From: Halomonas faecis
GTDB taxonomy: Bacteria; Pseudomonadota; Gammaproteobacteria; Pseudomonadales; Halomonadaceae
DNA length: 64,000 bases
Reading direction: 5' to 3'
NCBI RefSeq assembly: GCF_010993975.1
Contig: NZ_JAACZO010000008.1
Coordinates: forward strand, 1-64,000
The position numbers and the translations under genes are program-made. This document shows positions 16,599-26,671 of this stretch, piece after piece (positions within the stretch are counted from its first letter, which is position 1; each line of letters begins with the position of its first letter). The notes under the pieces were generated by a model. It worked only from the letters and a program-made list of their open reading frames with translations, did not search any database and had not been told where the DNA came from.

Positions 16599-18793
16599 TC
16601 GGCCTCCCGGTGGCGAATCACGAACACGTGGTGCAGGTCCGGGTTACGATGGAAGTCGGGGTCGAACGTCCGGGCCGAAATGTCCTGCGCTGCATAGCGC
16701 TCCGCCAGGGCATCATCGAGGCGAAAGCGGCGCTGATTGTTGGAGAACACCAGGGTGCCGCCAGGCGCCAGGCGCGCCATGGCCAGGTCGACGAGCCGAC
16801 CATGATCGCGTTGCACATCCAGGGTGCCCGTCATCTTCTTGGAGTTCGAGAAGGTCGGCGGGTCGAGAAAGATCAGGTCGAACTCGGCGTGGGCCGTCTC
16901 CAGCCAGCGCAGGCAATCATCGCGCACCACCCGATGACGCGACGGGTCGAGCTCGTTGAGGGCGAAGTTGTCGCGTGCCCACGCCAGGTAGGTGTTGGAG
17001 AGATCCACGCTCACGCTCTCCGCGGCTCCCGACACCGCCTGGGTGCCCAGCGCCGCTTGCACGGTGGCTGCGGCGGTGTAGCAGAAGAGATTGAGGAAAC
17101 GCCCCCCGGCGGCCATTTCAGCGAGCATGCGGCGTACCGGACGATGGTCGAGAAACAGCCCGGTATCCAGATAATCGTGAAGGTTGACCCACAGCTGGGC
17201 CCGGCCCTCCTGCACCACGAATCGCTCACCGCTGTCACCCTGCTTGCGATACTGGTCGCGGCCGCTCTGGCGCTCGCGCCGCTTGACCACGACGTGACTC
17301 GGATCGACCTCGAGCACCTCGGGCACCACCGCCAGCGCATCGAACAAGCGCTTCTGGGCTTGCGCCGGGTTCACCGAGCGCGGCGGCGCGTACTCCTGAA
17401 CGTGCACGCGGTCGCCGTAGACGTCGATGGCCATGGCATACTCCGGCATGTCGGCATCGTAGAGCCGATAACAGGTTTCGCCGGAGCGGCGCAACCACTT
17501 GGCCAGTCGCTTGCGGTTCTTCACCAAGCGGTTGGCGAACATTTGCGCCCCTTCGCCGCGGATCGGACGCTCGGTCGCGGTCGCGGTGCTCTCATGGGCC
17601 TGATTCTCGACGGGCACGTCCAGCAACAGCAGCTTGGCCTCCAGCGGGCCGTTGTTCAACGCGTATTGCTTGTCGGCGCGCAGGCCGAGTCGATGTCCCA
17701 GGTCCGGGTTGGCGGTGAACACCGCCAGCCGCCAGCCGGGAAAGGCGCGCCGCACGCCCTCCCCCAGTTCGGCGTAGAGACTCACCAGTTCGGGCAACTC
17801 GCCGAGACGCTCGCCGTAGGGCGGGTTGGTGATCACCAGGCCACGCGCCGTCTCGTCCAACGCCTCCGGGCGCCGCAACTGGCCAAGCGAAGCGCCGTGG
17901 AAAGCGATCAAGGCGGGGATGCCGGCGCGCATGGCATTGGCCTTGGCCGCGGCGAGGGCCGGCGGGCTCTGGTCGAAGCCGAACAAGCGCGCCCGGCAGC
18001 GCTTGCGCCCGATGCGAGCCCGCGCCACGGCCTCACGCTTGAGTTCATGCCACTGAGCCGCATCATGGCCGGCCCAGCCATGCAGGCCAAACCGCTCGCG
18101 GTTCAAATTGGGGGCCATATCCGCCGCCATCAGCGCCCCCTCGATCAGCAGCGTGCCGGCCCCGCACAGCGGGTCGACCAACGCCTCGCCGGCATGCGCA
18201 CGTGCCGGCCAGCCAGCACGAATCAACAGCGCCGCGGCCAGGTTTTCCTTGAGCGGCGCATGACCCACATCGCGCCGATAGCCGCGACGATGCAGGCTGT
18301 CGCCTGACAGATCCACGCCCAGGGTCAACCGCCCACGGTGAAGGTGAGCGTAGAGACGCAGATCCGGCTGTTTGAGCTCCACCCGGGGACGCGCCTGGCC
18401 GGCTGCCTGAACGGAATCGACGACACCGTCCTTGACGATCTGGGCGCCGAAACGGGTATGCCGGATGTGCTCGCTACGCCCGTGAAAATCTACCGCCAGG
18501 GTGCTGCCGGGACTCAGGTGCCGCGTCCAGTCGACAGCGGCCACAGCCTGGCGCAGGGTGTCGGGCTGTACGATGCCTTCCTCGCGAACGATGCACAGCA
18601 CGATGCGATTGGCCAGCCGCGACCACAGGCAGGCTCGGTAGGCACCAGCCAGATCGGCGTGGAAGTACACGCCGGCCACGGTGCTCTTCTGCGGCTCGCC
18701 ACCGAACTCGCGCAGCTCGTCGGCCAGCAAGACTTCGATCCCGCGGGGGCAGGTCGCCAAGAAGGTGGAGGGTGAGGTAGGCGTTTCGTTCAT
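16595..18793 (-). CDS. rlmKL: Bifunctional 23S rRNA methyltransferase RlmKL
   Basis: Fused enzyme making m2G2445 (RlmL half) and m7G2069 (RlmK half) in E. coli numbering. 732 residues (E. coli 702). There is an N-terminal THUMP region (about 60-160), then the RlmL methylase with DPLCGAGTLLIEGAL and the NPPYGERLG catalytic motif, then the RlmK methylase with FLNLFCYTAAATV (SAM site) and DPPTFSNSKKM. Start ATG at 18793. The position beside rmf and pyrD matches the conserved neighbourhood in enterics. Confidence 0.95.
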   Translation of the reverse strand: MNETPTSPSTFLATCPRGIEVLLADELREFGGEPQKSTVAGVYFHADLAGAYRACLWSRLANRIVLCIVREEGIVQPDTLRQAVAAVDWTRHLSPGSTLAVDFHGRSEHIRHTRFGAQIVKDGVVDSVQAAGQARPRVELKQPDLRLYAHLHRGRLTLGVDLSGDSLHRRGYRRDVGHAPLKENLAAALLIRAGWPARAHAGEALVDPLCGAGTLLIEGALMAADMAPNLNRERFGLHGWAGHDAAQWHELKREAVARARIGRKRCRARLFGFDQSPPALAAAKANAMRAGIPALIAFHGASLGQLRRPEALDETARGLVITNPPYGERLGELPELVSLYAELGEGVRRAFPGWRLAVFTANPDLGHRLGLRADKQYALNNGPLEAKLLLLDVPVENQAHESTATATERPIRGEGAQMFANRLVKNRKRLAKWLRRSGETCYRLYDADMPEYAMAIDVYGDRVHVQEYAPPRSVNPAQAQKRLFDALAVVPEVLEVDPSHVVVKRRERQSGRDQYRKQGDSGERFVVQEGRAQLWVNLHDYLDTGLFLDHRPVRRMLAEMAAGGRFLNLFCYTAAATVQAALGTQAVSGAAESVSVDLSNTYLAWARDNFALNELDPSRHRVVRDDCLRWLETAHAEFDLIFLDPPTFSNSKKMTGTLDVQRDHGRLVDLAMARLAPGGTLVFSNNQRRFRLDDALAERYAAQDISARTFDPDFHRNPDLHHVFVIRHREAE

Positions 18794-19064
18794 GATTCTC
18801 GTGCCGGCGGCTGACGCCGCACATATTCCTTTTATGGCATTTCAATGGCGATCTTATGACGAAACATAGGTCGACAGTCGCCACCATGATGCGCTATGAA
18901 TGAAGTAGTAGCTACTGTCAGGACGCATGCGCTCTGTTGGCGAGCCAAGAGCTCGCTACCACTCGCTCGGCCGTGGAAAACGTCTTCCCACCGCCGAGGG
19001 CGTGGCACGCCGGGCTCCACGACGCCGTGCAGCCCAAATTGGTACCTTGACAAGAGGTCATCCG

Positions 19065-19271
19065 ATGAAAAGACAGAAACGTGATCGGTTCCAGCGCGCC
19101 TATCTGCATGGCTACAAAGCGGGTATCTCGGGGCGCTCCCGCGACGACTGTCCCAGTCAGGATGTCAACATACGCGAGTATTGGATGAGCGGTTGGCGTG
19201 AAGGCCGTGGGGATCAGTGGGCCGGGATGACCGGTGTCTCCGGCATTCACAAGAACCCCATGGTCATTTGA
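19065..19271 (+). CDS. rmf: Ribosome modulation factor Rmf
   Basis: 68-residue basic protein that dimerises 70S ribosomes to 100S in stationary phase. The family core is plain: RAYLHGYKAGISGRSRD and REYWMSGWREGRGD. It is slightly longer than E. coli Rmf (55) because of a C-terminal tail. AGAGG precedes the ATG. A strong terminator follows at 19337. It is divergent from rlmKL; the 271-base region between them must hold both promoters, but no consensus hexamers stand out. Confidence 0.95.
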   Translation: MKRQKRDRFQRAYLHGYKAGISGRSRDDCPSQDVNIREYWMSGWREGRGDQWAGMTGVSGIHKNPMVI

Positions 19272-19336
19272 CCTTCCACTTTCGTTACACCCAATCGTTC
19301 GTCTTGTGAGCCGACACGTCGGCTTCATCTCAGCCA

Positions 19337-19368
19337 AGCCCATGACTGCGGTCATGGGCTTTCTTCTT
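19337..19368. terminator. Bidirectional terminator between rmf and pyrD
   Basis: 9-bp perfect stem GCCCATGAC / GTCATGGGC with a TGCG loop, followed on the plus strand by TTTCTTCTT. It overlaps the pyrD stop codon (19354-19352), so the same hairpin closes both convergent genes. Confidence 0.85.
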
Positions 19369-20416
19369 GCCCCATGGGGGGCGCCAAAGCCTCACCGGAC
19401 AGTGTCGCCGCCTGCAATGCCCTGGCGCACTCTGCCACCAGTGCCGGCCCGCGATAGATGAACCCCGAATAGAGCTGTACCAGATCGGCTCCCGCTTCGC
19501 GCTTGGCGATCGCCGCCTCGCCGCTGTCGATGCCGCCCACGCCGATGATCGGAAGCCGGGGCAGGTGGCGGCGCAGCTCGCGGACCACTGCGTTGGAAGC
19601 CTCGAACACCGGGCGACCGGAGAGCCCGCCCGCCTCGTCGGCGTGGGGCAGACCGGCCACTCCCTCGCGCGACACCGTGGTATTGGTGGCAATCACCGCA
19701 TCGATGCCGTTGTCGGCGATGCGGCGCGCCACCAGCGCCACCTCCTCGGTCAGCATATCGGGGGCGATCTTCACCGCCAACGGCACCCGCCGCCCACTCT
19801 GGCGATCGAGTCGCGTACCGGCTTCGCGCAGCGTGCCCAGCAGCGCATCCAGGTGCTCGCCGAACTGCAGGTCGCGCAGCCCCGGCGTGTTGGGCGAGGA
19901 AACGTTGACGGTGACGTAGTGGGCATGGGCATGCACCTTTTCCAAGCAAGACAGGTAGTCATCGACGGCCCGCTCCACCGGGGTAGCCAGATTCTTGCCG
20001 ATGTTGATGCCGATCACGCCATCGAAGCGGCTCGCTCTCACCCGCGCCACCAGATGATCGACCCCGGCATTGTTGAAGCCCATGCGATTGATGATGCCGC
20101 CCACCTCGGGCAGGCGGAACAAGCGTGGCTTGGGGTTGCCCGGCTGAGGCTTGGGCGTCACGGTGCCCACTTCGACGAAGCCGAACCCCAGCGCCCCCAG
20201 GGCGTCCAGGTGGTCGGCATTCTTGTCGAGGCCGGCGGCGAGCCCCACCCGGTTGGGAAAACGCAACCCCATGAGTTCCACCGGATCGTCGATGCGCTCG
20301 CCGGCCAGGCGCGGGGCCAGCCCCAGGCGACACGCTGCGTCGAGACCGCGCAAGGCGATGCCGTGAGCCGTCTCGGCATCCAGGCGAAACAGCAGCGAGC
20401 GAGCAAGGGCATACAT
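19352..20416 (-). CDS. pyrD: Dihydroorotate dehydrogenase (quinone), class 2
   Basis: Fourth step of pyrimidine synthesis; FMN enzyme on the inner membrane feeding electrons to quinone. 354 residues. The class 2 N-terminal amphipathic segment is present ([18 protein letters not shown]); the catalytic Ser sits in [10 protein letters not shown] and the FMN phosphate site in [14 protein letters not shown] 20416 has GGAG six bases upstream; another ATG two codons earlier touches that GGAG directly and is less likely. It lies 66 bp downstream of gdhB on the same strand. Confidence 0.94.
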   Translation of the reverse strand: MYALARSLLFRLDAETAHGIALRGLDAACRLGLAPRLAGERIDDPVELMGLRFPNRVGLAAGLDKNADHLDALGALGFGFVEVGTVTPKPQPGNPKPRLFRLPEVGGIINRMGFNNAGVDHLVARVRASRFDGVIGINIGKNLATPVERAVDDYLSCLEKVHAHAHYVTVNVSSPNTPGLRDLQFGEHLDALLGTLREAGTRLDRQSGRRVPLAVKIAPDMLTEEVALVARRIADNGIDAVIATNTTVSREGVAGLPHADEAGGLSGRPVFEASNAVVRELRRHLPRLPIIGVGGIDSGEAAIAKREAGADLVQLYSGFIYRGPALVAECARALQAATLSGEALAPPMGQEESP

Positions 20417-20482
20417 GGGCATCTCCGAACGGCAGCGAAACGAGCGGGCGGGAGTATAGCAGCCCCGCTCGCCCGTCACGAC

Positions 20483-23400
20483 TCACCCCTCGCCGTTGCT
20501 CTCCGCCAGATCGACGAGTTCGCGCACGGCCACCGCAAACAGCGGGAAGCCGCCCTGGCTGCCGCCACGCACCTCACTGACCAGGCGGCACCAGCGCTCA
20601 TGCAGATGGCGGTGCTGATCGAGCCAGTGGTCGACGCGCTCGTCCGCATCGCGGCCGCCCTCCTCGGCTTTGAGCACACTGACGGTGAGCGCCAGTTGCT
20701 GGCGGTCGATGTCGTCGCGAAAGGTTTCCCGCGCCTGGGCCTGCCAGCTGTCGCGCACCTTGAGGTTGGTCACCTGCTGGAGCATCCACGGCAGCTCGAG
20801 GCGATGGCCGATCTCATAGAAGATCTCGGCCACCCGCTGCGGCTTCTCGTCGGACTGGCGGGCGGCCTGAATGATGCCCAACGCGCTGTACAGGCTGCCG
20901 GCAGCTGCCACCGTCGCCGCGAGCCCTTCGGGCACACCGACCTCGAGCAGCTCGTCGCGGCGCGTTTCCCATTGAGCCCGTTCTTCGCCGCGCAGCAGAT
21001 CGCCGATGCCCTCCTGGAGCTGGGCGACCCGAGGGGCGAAGTATTCGATGGCATCGCGAGTCGACAACCCCATCCGCTGGCGCAGGAACCAGCGGGTCGC
21101 CCGCCGAATCAGCCGCATCAGGTCGAGCATCATGGCGTACTGCACCTGGCTCGGCACCTGATTGTCGAGCGCTTCGATCTGTTCCCAGATCGTGGCGAGC
21201 TGATAGCTGTCTCGTGCCACGATGTAGGACCGAGCGATCTCGGCACGGCTCGCTCCGGTGGAATCGATCAGCCGACGCACGAACACGATGCCCATGTGGT
21301 CGACCAGATCGTTGGCCACCTGGGTGCTGACGATCTCGCGCTTCAGACGGTGCTGGTACATCTCGTCGCGGAAACGCTCGACCAGCACCGATGGGAAGAT
21401 ACGCTCCAGGTACTGCTGGATATAGGGGTCGTCGGGTACGTCCGACGCCAGCACCTCGCCCTTGAGCACGCTCTTTGCGTAGGAGATCAGTACCGAGAGT
21501 TCGGGCAGCGTCATGCCCTGTTCATTGTTGGCCCGCTCATGGAGCTCGTCGTCGGCCGGCAGATATTCCAGCTCGCGGTCGATCTGGCCGGCCGCCTCCA
21601 GTTCGCTGACGAAGCGCCGGTAAGCCCCGATGCCCAGCCGCGACAGGATCTCGGAAAGATCCAGCGCCTGGGTCTGGCGGTAGTTGTCGCGGATCACCAG
21701 CTCGGATACCTCGCCGGTCATGTCGGCCAGCAGCCGATTGCGCTGCTTCTCGGTCATGTCCCCACGCTTGACCACCTCGTCGATGAGGATCTTGATGTTG
21801 ACCTCATGGTCGGAGCAGTTCACGCCACCGGCGTTGTCGATGAAGTCGGTGTTGACGCGAATGCCGTTGAAGGCAGCCTCCATGCGGCCACGCTGGGTGA
21901 GGCCCAGGTTGCCGCCTTCGCCCACCACGCGACAGTTGAGTTCGGCACCGTTGACGCGCAGGGCGTCGTTGGCCTTGTCGCCGACATCGGTATCGCTCTC
22001 TTGGCCGCCCTTGACGTAGGTGCCGATGCCGCCGTTCCAGATCAGGTCTACCGGCGCCTTGAGCAGGGCGCGGATCAGCTCGTTGGGCGCAAGCTTGTCC
22101 TCCTTGATGCCAAAGCGCTGTTTCATCGCTTTGGAGATGGGAATCGACTTGGCACTGCGCTTGAACACGCCGCCACCCGCCGAGATGAGGCTGGTATCGA
22201 AGTCTTCCCAGGAAGCGCTCGACGAGGTGAACAGCCGCTGGCGCTCGGCGTAGGTGGACGCCGCATCGGGTTCGGGGTCGACGAAGATGTGCAGGTGGTT
22301 GAAAGCGGCCACCAGGCGAATCTTGTCGGAGAGCAGCATGCCGTTGCCGAAGACGTCGCCGCCCATGTCGCCGATGCCCAGCACCGTGAACTCGTCACGC
22401 TGGGTATCCACCCCCAGGCCGCGGAAGTGGCGCTTGACCGACTCCCAGGCGCCCTTGGCGGTGATGCCCATCTTCTTGTGGTCGTAGCCATTGGCGCCGC
22501 CGGAGGCGAAGGCATCGCCCAACCAGTGGCCATACTCGGCGGAGATCTCGTTGGCGATGTCGGAGAAGGTGGCCGTGCCCTTGTCCGCCGCCACCACCAG
22601 ATAGGCGTCGTCGTCATCGTGGCGGAGCACGTCACGAGGCGGCACGACGTCGCCGCCGACCAAATTGTCGGTGACGTCGAGCAGTGCCCGGATGAAGGTC
22701 TTGTAGCAGGCGATGCCCTCCTGCTGGATGGCCTGGCGATCGCCGCTCTCGGGCAGGCGTTTGCACACGAAGCCGCCCTTAGCACCCACCGGCACGATCA
22801 CCGCATTCTTGACCTGCTGTGCTTTGACCAGCCCCAACACTTCGGTGCGAAAGTCCTCATGGCGATCGGACCAGCGCAGACCGCCGCGGGCCACCTTGCC
22901 GCCACGCAGGTGCACGCCCTCCACCCGTGGCGAACAGACGAAGATCTCATAGACCGGCCGCGGACGCGGCATGTTGGTGACCCGCATGGGATCCAGCTTG
23001 AAGGCGATGTAGTCCTTGATGCGCCCATCCGGCGTGGTCTGATAATAGTTGGTGCGCAGCGTGGCCAGCATGAGTTCCATGTAACGGCGCAGCAGTTGAT
23101 CGTCGTTGAGGCTCGCCACGTCATCCAGGTGGCGAACGATGCGCTCCACGCTGGCATCGATCGCCTCCGCCCCGCCGCGCTGCCGCGGGTGGAAACGCAG
23201 CTCGAACAGACGCACCAGCTCGCGGGTGATCTCGGGATGATTGGCCAGAGTGGTGGCGATGTAATCCTGGGACATGCCGAAGCGAATCTGCTTCAAGTAA
23301 CGCGCATAGCCGCGCAGCATCGCCACCTCACGCCAGTCGAGGTTGGCGGCGATCACCAGGCGGTTGAAGGCGTCGTTGTCTGCCTCGCCGGCCCAGATGC

Positions 23401-25324
23401 GCTGGAAGGCTTCGATGAACGGCTCGCGCATCGACTGCAGGCTGACTTCAACGCTGGTATGGTGCTCCAGATCGAAGTCGTGAATCCAGTAGGTCCCTTC
23501 CGCCGTCTCGATCTCGTAGGGCCGCTCGCCGATCACTCGCAACCCCAGATTCTCCATCATCGGCAGCACGTCGGAGAGCGGGATCGGGCGACTACGGTGG
23601 AACAGCTTGAGGTTGACTCCGCTGCTCTCCTCCTCCAGCAAGCGATAGAGCGACAACGTCAGATCCTTGCCGTCGTCGAGTTCGATCAGATGGTGAACGT
23701 CGAACACCGCCGTACGCGCACCGTAGTCGTCGCGGTAGCTGGCCGGGAAGGCGTCGCGGAAGCGGTCCATCAAGCGATTGGCCTGCTCCTCGCCATAGCC
23801 TTCCACCATGGCTTCCTGCAGCTCGTCGCGCCAGCTGCGCGCCAGGCGCGCCACCTTGGCCTCGAGCCGCCGGATATCGACGTCCTTGGGCGTCTCGCCG
23901 TTGAAGCGCAAGATGAACTGGATGCGCGCCAGTACCGATTCCGAGAGGTAGGTGTTGAAGTCGCCGAAGGTGGCGTCGAGCTCCTCGCAGAGCAGATCCT
24001 GGATGCGCAGACGCAGATCGGTGGAGAAGACATCGCGGGGCACGAAGACCAGGCAGGAGTGGAAGCGGCCTGAATGGTCGGTGCGAATGAACAGCCGCAC
24101 ACGGCGACGTTCACGAATATCGAGTATGCCCAGGGTCGTACGCGCCAGCTCCTGGATGTCGATCTGAAAGAGGTCGTCGCGCGGGTAGACCTCGAGGATC
24201 TGCAACAGCTGCTTGCCGTTGTGCCCCTTGGGATTGAAGCCGGCGATGTCCATCACCGCCTTGATCTTGCGGCGCAGCAACGGAATGTTGCGTGGCGACT
24301 CGTTGTAAACGGTGGCGGTGAAGAGGCCCAGGAAGCGTCGCTCGCCGATTACCCGACCGTGCTCGTCGTAGCGATCCACCGAGATGTAGTCGGGATAGGT
24401 GGGCCGGTGAACCCGGGCATGGTGGGCGCTCTTGGCGAACGACAGCAGCTGTGGCACCAGCACGAAACGCTGGCCCTCGATGCCGAGCTCGGTGCGGATG
24501 CGCTCTCGATAGCGCGGCTGATCGAGGCGGAAGACCCCCAGCTCGCTGCCGGCCACCTTCTCCAGACGATCGCCTTCGGCGTCCGACTCGACGGTGAACT
24601 CGTCATAGCCGAGGAAGGTGAAGTTGTCGCGCACCAGCCAATTGAGGAAGGCGATCGCCTCGACATGGTCGTCCGCGTCGACCGAGGCCGGCCGGCTCGC
24701 CTTGAGTTCATCCACCGCCGCATTCACCCGTTCGCACATGGCAGGGTAGTCGCCCACGGCGGTACGCACATCCCGCAGCACTTCATGGATACCGGCCTCG
24801 ATCTCGGCCAGGAAATCGGGATTGGAGTGCCGGTCGATCTCGATGACGATCAACGACTCGCGGGCGGCCGGAGCCTTCTCGTCACGCGGCGAAGCGACCC
24901 GCTGAAGGTCGTGCTTGGCACTGCGCTTCACGGCCAGCACGGAATTATGGATGGCATGCACGGTGAAGCCGCGGCGATTCAGCTCGATACGCACCGAATC
25001 GACTAGAAATGACATGTCCTCGTGCAGCACCGCCACGAAGGTGTGGGTCGACTGCCAGCCGTGCTCTTCGAAATCGGGGTTGAAGACCCGCACCTTGGGC
25101 TCGCCAGCGTCGAAATGCTGAATGAATTGCCACACCGATAGAGTGGCGCCGTAGAGATCGTCGAGTCGTCGGTCGACCAGGTCCTCCAGCGGCACCGTGG
25201 CGTAGAAGTACCGAGCGAAGGCATCCACCGCCTCGGCGCGCTTCCGATCCAGGCCCCCTTCCAGCCGCTCACGCAGCTGATCGAGAATGTCCTGCCTGTC
25301 CGCTTCGATCGTCTCGTAATGCAT
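20483..25324 (-). CDS. gdhB: NAD-specific glutamate dehydrogenase, 180-kDa class
   Basis: Large oxidative-deamination enzyme converting glutamate to 2-oxoglutarate and ammonia with NAD. 1613 residues, the size of the Pseudomonas/Streptomyces GDH-180 group (about 1620-1650). A long N-terminal regulatory part with ACT-like modules (about 1-650) precedes the catalytic core, where GGLRWSDRHEDFRTEVLGL (near residue 815) and VPVGAKGGFVCK carry the substrate lysines. The NAD-binding part includes GIGDMGGDVFGNGML, and a helical C-terminal domain follows. There is no frameshift over 4.8 kb. Expected to work with alaA and gabT in amino-acid catabolism. Confidence 0.95.
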   Translation of the reverse strand: MHYETIEADRQDILDQLRERLEGGLDRKRAEAVDAFARYFYATVPLEDLVDRRLDDLYGATLSVWQFIQHFDAGEPKVRVFNPDFEEHGWQSTHTFVAVLHEDMSFLVDSVRIELNRRGFTVHAIHNSVLAVKRSAKHDLQRVASPRDEKAPAARESLIVIEIDRHSNPDFLAEIEAGIHEVLRDVRTAVGDYPAMCERVNAAVDELKASRPASVDADDHVEAIAFLNWLVRDNFTFLGYDEFTVESDAEGDRLEKVAGSELGVFRLDQPRYRERIRTELGIEGQRFVLVPQLLSFAKSAHHARVHRPTYPDYISVDRYDEHGRVIGERRFLGLFTATVYNESPRNIPLLRRKIKAVMDIAGFNPKGHNGKQLLQILEVYPRDDLFQIDIQELARTTLGILDIRERRRVRLFIRTDHSGRFHSCLVFVPRDVFSTDLRLRIQDLLCEELDATFGDFNTYLSESVLARIQFILRFNGETPKDVDIRRLEAKVARLARSWRDELQEAMVEGYGEEQANRLMDRFRDAFPASYRDDYGARTAVFDVHHLIELDDGKDLTLSLYRLLEEESSGVNLKLFHRSRPIPLSDVLPMMENLGLRVIGERPYEIETAEGTYWIHDFDLEHHTSVEVSLQSMREPFIEAFQRIWAGEADNDAFNRLVIAANLDWREVAMLRGYARYLKQIRFGMSQDYIATTLANHPEITRELVRLFELRFHPRQRGGAEAIDASVERIVRHLDDVASLNDDQLLRRYMELMLATLRTNYYQTTPDGRIKDYIAFKLDPMRVTNMPRPRPVYEIFVCSPRVEGVHLRGGKVARGGLRWSDRHEDFRTEVLGLVKAQQVKNAVIVPVGAKGGFVCKRLPESGDRQAIQQEGIACYKTFIRALLDVTDNLVGGDVVPPRDVLRHDDDDAYLVVAADKGTATFSDIANEISAEYGHWLGDAFASGGANGYDHKKMGITAKGAWESVKRHFRGLGVDTQRDEFTVLGIGDMGGDVFGNGMLLSDKIRLVAAFNHLHIFVDPEPDAASTYAERQRLFTSSSASWEDFDTSLISAGGGVFKRSAKSIPISKAMKQRFGIKEDKLAPNELIRALLKAPVDLIWNGGIGTYVKGGQESDTDVGDKANDALRVNGAELNCRVVGEGGNLGLTQRGRMEAAFNGIRVNTDFIDNAGGVNCSDHEVNIKILIDEVVKRGDMTEKQRNRLLADMTGEVSELVIRDNYRQTQALDLSEILSRLGIGAYRRFVSELEAAGQIDRELEYLPADDELHERANNEQGMTLPELSVLISYAKSVLKGEVLASDVPDDPYIQQYLERIFPSVLVERFRDEMYQHRLKREIVSTQVANDLVDHMGIVFVRRLIDSTGASRAEIARSYIVARDSYQLATIWEQIEALDNQVPSQVQYAMMLDLMRLIRRATRWFLRQRMGLSTRDAIEYFAPRVAQLQEGIGDLLRGEERAQWETRRDELLEVGVPEGLAATVAAAGSLYSALGIIQAARQSDEKPQRVAEIFYEIGHRLELPWMLQQVTNLKVRDSWQAQARETFRDDIDRQQLALTVSVLKAEEGGRDADERVDHWLDQHRHLHERWCRLVSEVRGGSQGGFPLFAVAVRELVDLAESNGEG

Positions 25325-25517
25325 CCCTAACCTCGACTGCCACGGGCCGCTGTCGGCGGCCCTGGTAAGTGTCCAGCGATTGACTCATTGCTGACGCAAG
25401 CTTACTCCAGCCCTCGATCACAACCCACCGACATGCCGGCCTTTTCATGGAGCATGTCGCTTACGCATCGCGCCCGGCGTCATGACGGCTTGACTTCCCC
25501 GTCAGACGCAGCGGGGC

Positions 25518-26627
25518 TCAGGCTTCACGGCGAACCAAAAGCACTCCGCACTCGCAGTGGCCGGTCCAGGGAAACTGGTCGAACAGCGCCAGACGCTCGA
25601 TGTCATGGGTTTGGCTGAGGAACTCCAGATTGCGCTCCAACGTATCGGGGTTGCATGAAATATAGACGATCCGCCGATACTCGCTCAGTTGACGGCAGCT
25701 CGCCTCGTCGAGGCCGGCCCGCGGCGGGTCGACCAGCACGGTGGAGAAGTCATGATCGCCGAGCGCCATGGCGGCTACTCGTCGCCCCGTCTTCTCGCCG
25801 GCCAAGGCCTCGGCGAACTCCTCGGCGGACATACGTGCCACATGCACGTTGTCGATGCCGTTGGCTGCCAGGTTCTGCTGCGCACTGACCACCGACACCC
25901 GCGAGATTTCCGTGGCCACCACGCGGCGGAAGTTCTCGGCCAGCGCCACGGTGAAGTTGCCGTTGCCGCAATACAGCTCCACCAGATCGCCACCTTGGCT
26001 GCCCCGCGTCGCATCGCGCGCCCAGGCGAGCATGGAGCGACACACCTCGGCGTTGGGCTGGGTGAAGCTGTTCTCCACCTGTTGGTAATGGAAGGTCTGC
26101 CCCTCCACCTCCAGCCGCTCCCAGACATGATCGCGGCAGAGCACCAGGCGCTGCTTGCGGGCCCGCCCGATGATGTCGATACCCAGCCGCTCCTGCAACT
26201 GGCGGGCCTCGACCTCCCAGGCGTCGTCCAGCTGGCGGTGGTAGATCAGCGTGACCAGCGCCGCGCCGGAGAGCGTGGTGAGAAACTCCACCTGGAAGAG
26301 CTTGTGACGCAGCACCGGGCTTTCCAGCAGCACGTCGCGCAAGCGCGGCATCAGCGCATTGATGCGCCGGCTGGCCACCGGATACTGGTCGAGGCGCACC
26401 ACCCTCTTTTGCTTGGGGTCATCGGGATCGACCGCGAACATCGCGTAGAAGAGATCGTCCCCGGCGTGCCAGATGCGGAACTCGCAGCGCTGCCGGAAGT
26501 GGCTCGGCGGCGAGGCAAAGACCTCTAGATCGGGCGGTGCGAAACGGGCGAACTGGCGACGGATACGCTGGCACTTGGCAGCGAGCTGGTCGTCATAGCG
26601 GGGCGGGTCGACAACGGGAATGGACAC
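25518..26627 (-). CDS. trmA: tRNA (uracil-54-C5)-methyltransferase TrmA
   Basis: Makes m5U54 (T54) in the tRNA T loop. 369 residues (E. coli 366), closely following the E. coli layout: RCEFRIWHAGDDLFY, RQVENSFTQPNAEV analogue, SAM site LVELYCGNGNFTVALA, and catalytic Cys in YISCNPDTL. A GTG start at 26627 with GGAG five bases upstream gives the family N-terminus (MSIPVVDPPRYDDQLA); the upstream in-frame ATG at 26675 adds unlikely sequence. It is followed by gdhB after a 193-base gap and preceded by murI, the same order as in enterics. Confidence 0.95.
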   Translation of the reverse strand: MSIPVVDPPRYDDQLAAKCQRIRRQFARFAPPDLEVFASPPSHFRQRCEFRIWHAGDDLFYAMFAVDPDDPKQKRVVRLDQYPVASRRINALMPRLRDVLLESPVLRHKLFQVEFLTTLSGAALVTLIYHRQLDDAWEVEARQLQERLGIDIIGRARKQRLVLCRDHVWERLEVEGQTFHYQQVENSFTQPNAEVCRSMLAWARDATRGSQGGDLVELYCGNGNFTVALAENFRRVVATEISRVSVVSAQQNLAANGIDNVHVARMSAEEFAEALAGEKTGRRVAAMALGDHDFSTVLVDPPRAGLDEASCRQLSEYRRIVYISCNPDTLERNLEFLSQTHDIERLALFDQFPWTGHCECGVLLVRREA

Positions 26628-26671
26628 GGCAACTCCGATCGGGTAACGGCAAAGGAAAATGCAAGGGACGC

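Noticed and set aside
19367..24073. 1568-codon open frame on the plus strand
   Set aside because: Exactly antisense to gdhB; composition (His/Gln/Val-rich) is the usual antisense shadow of a GC-rich gene and no motif is recognisable.
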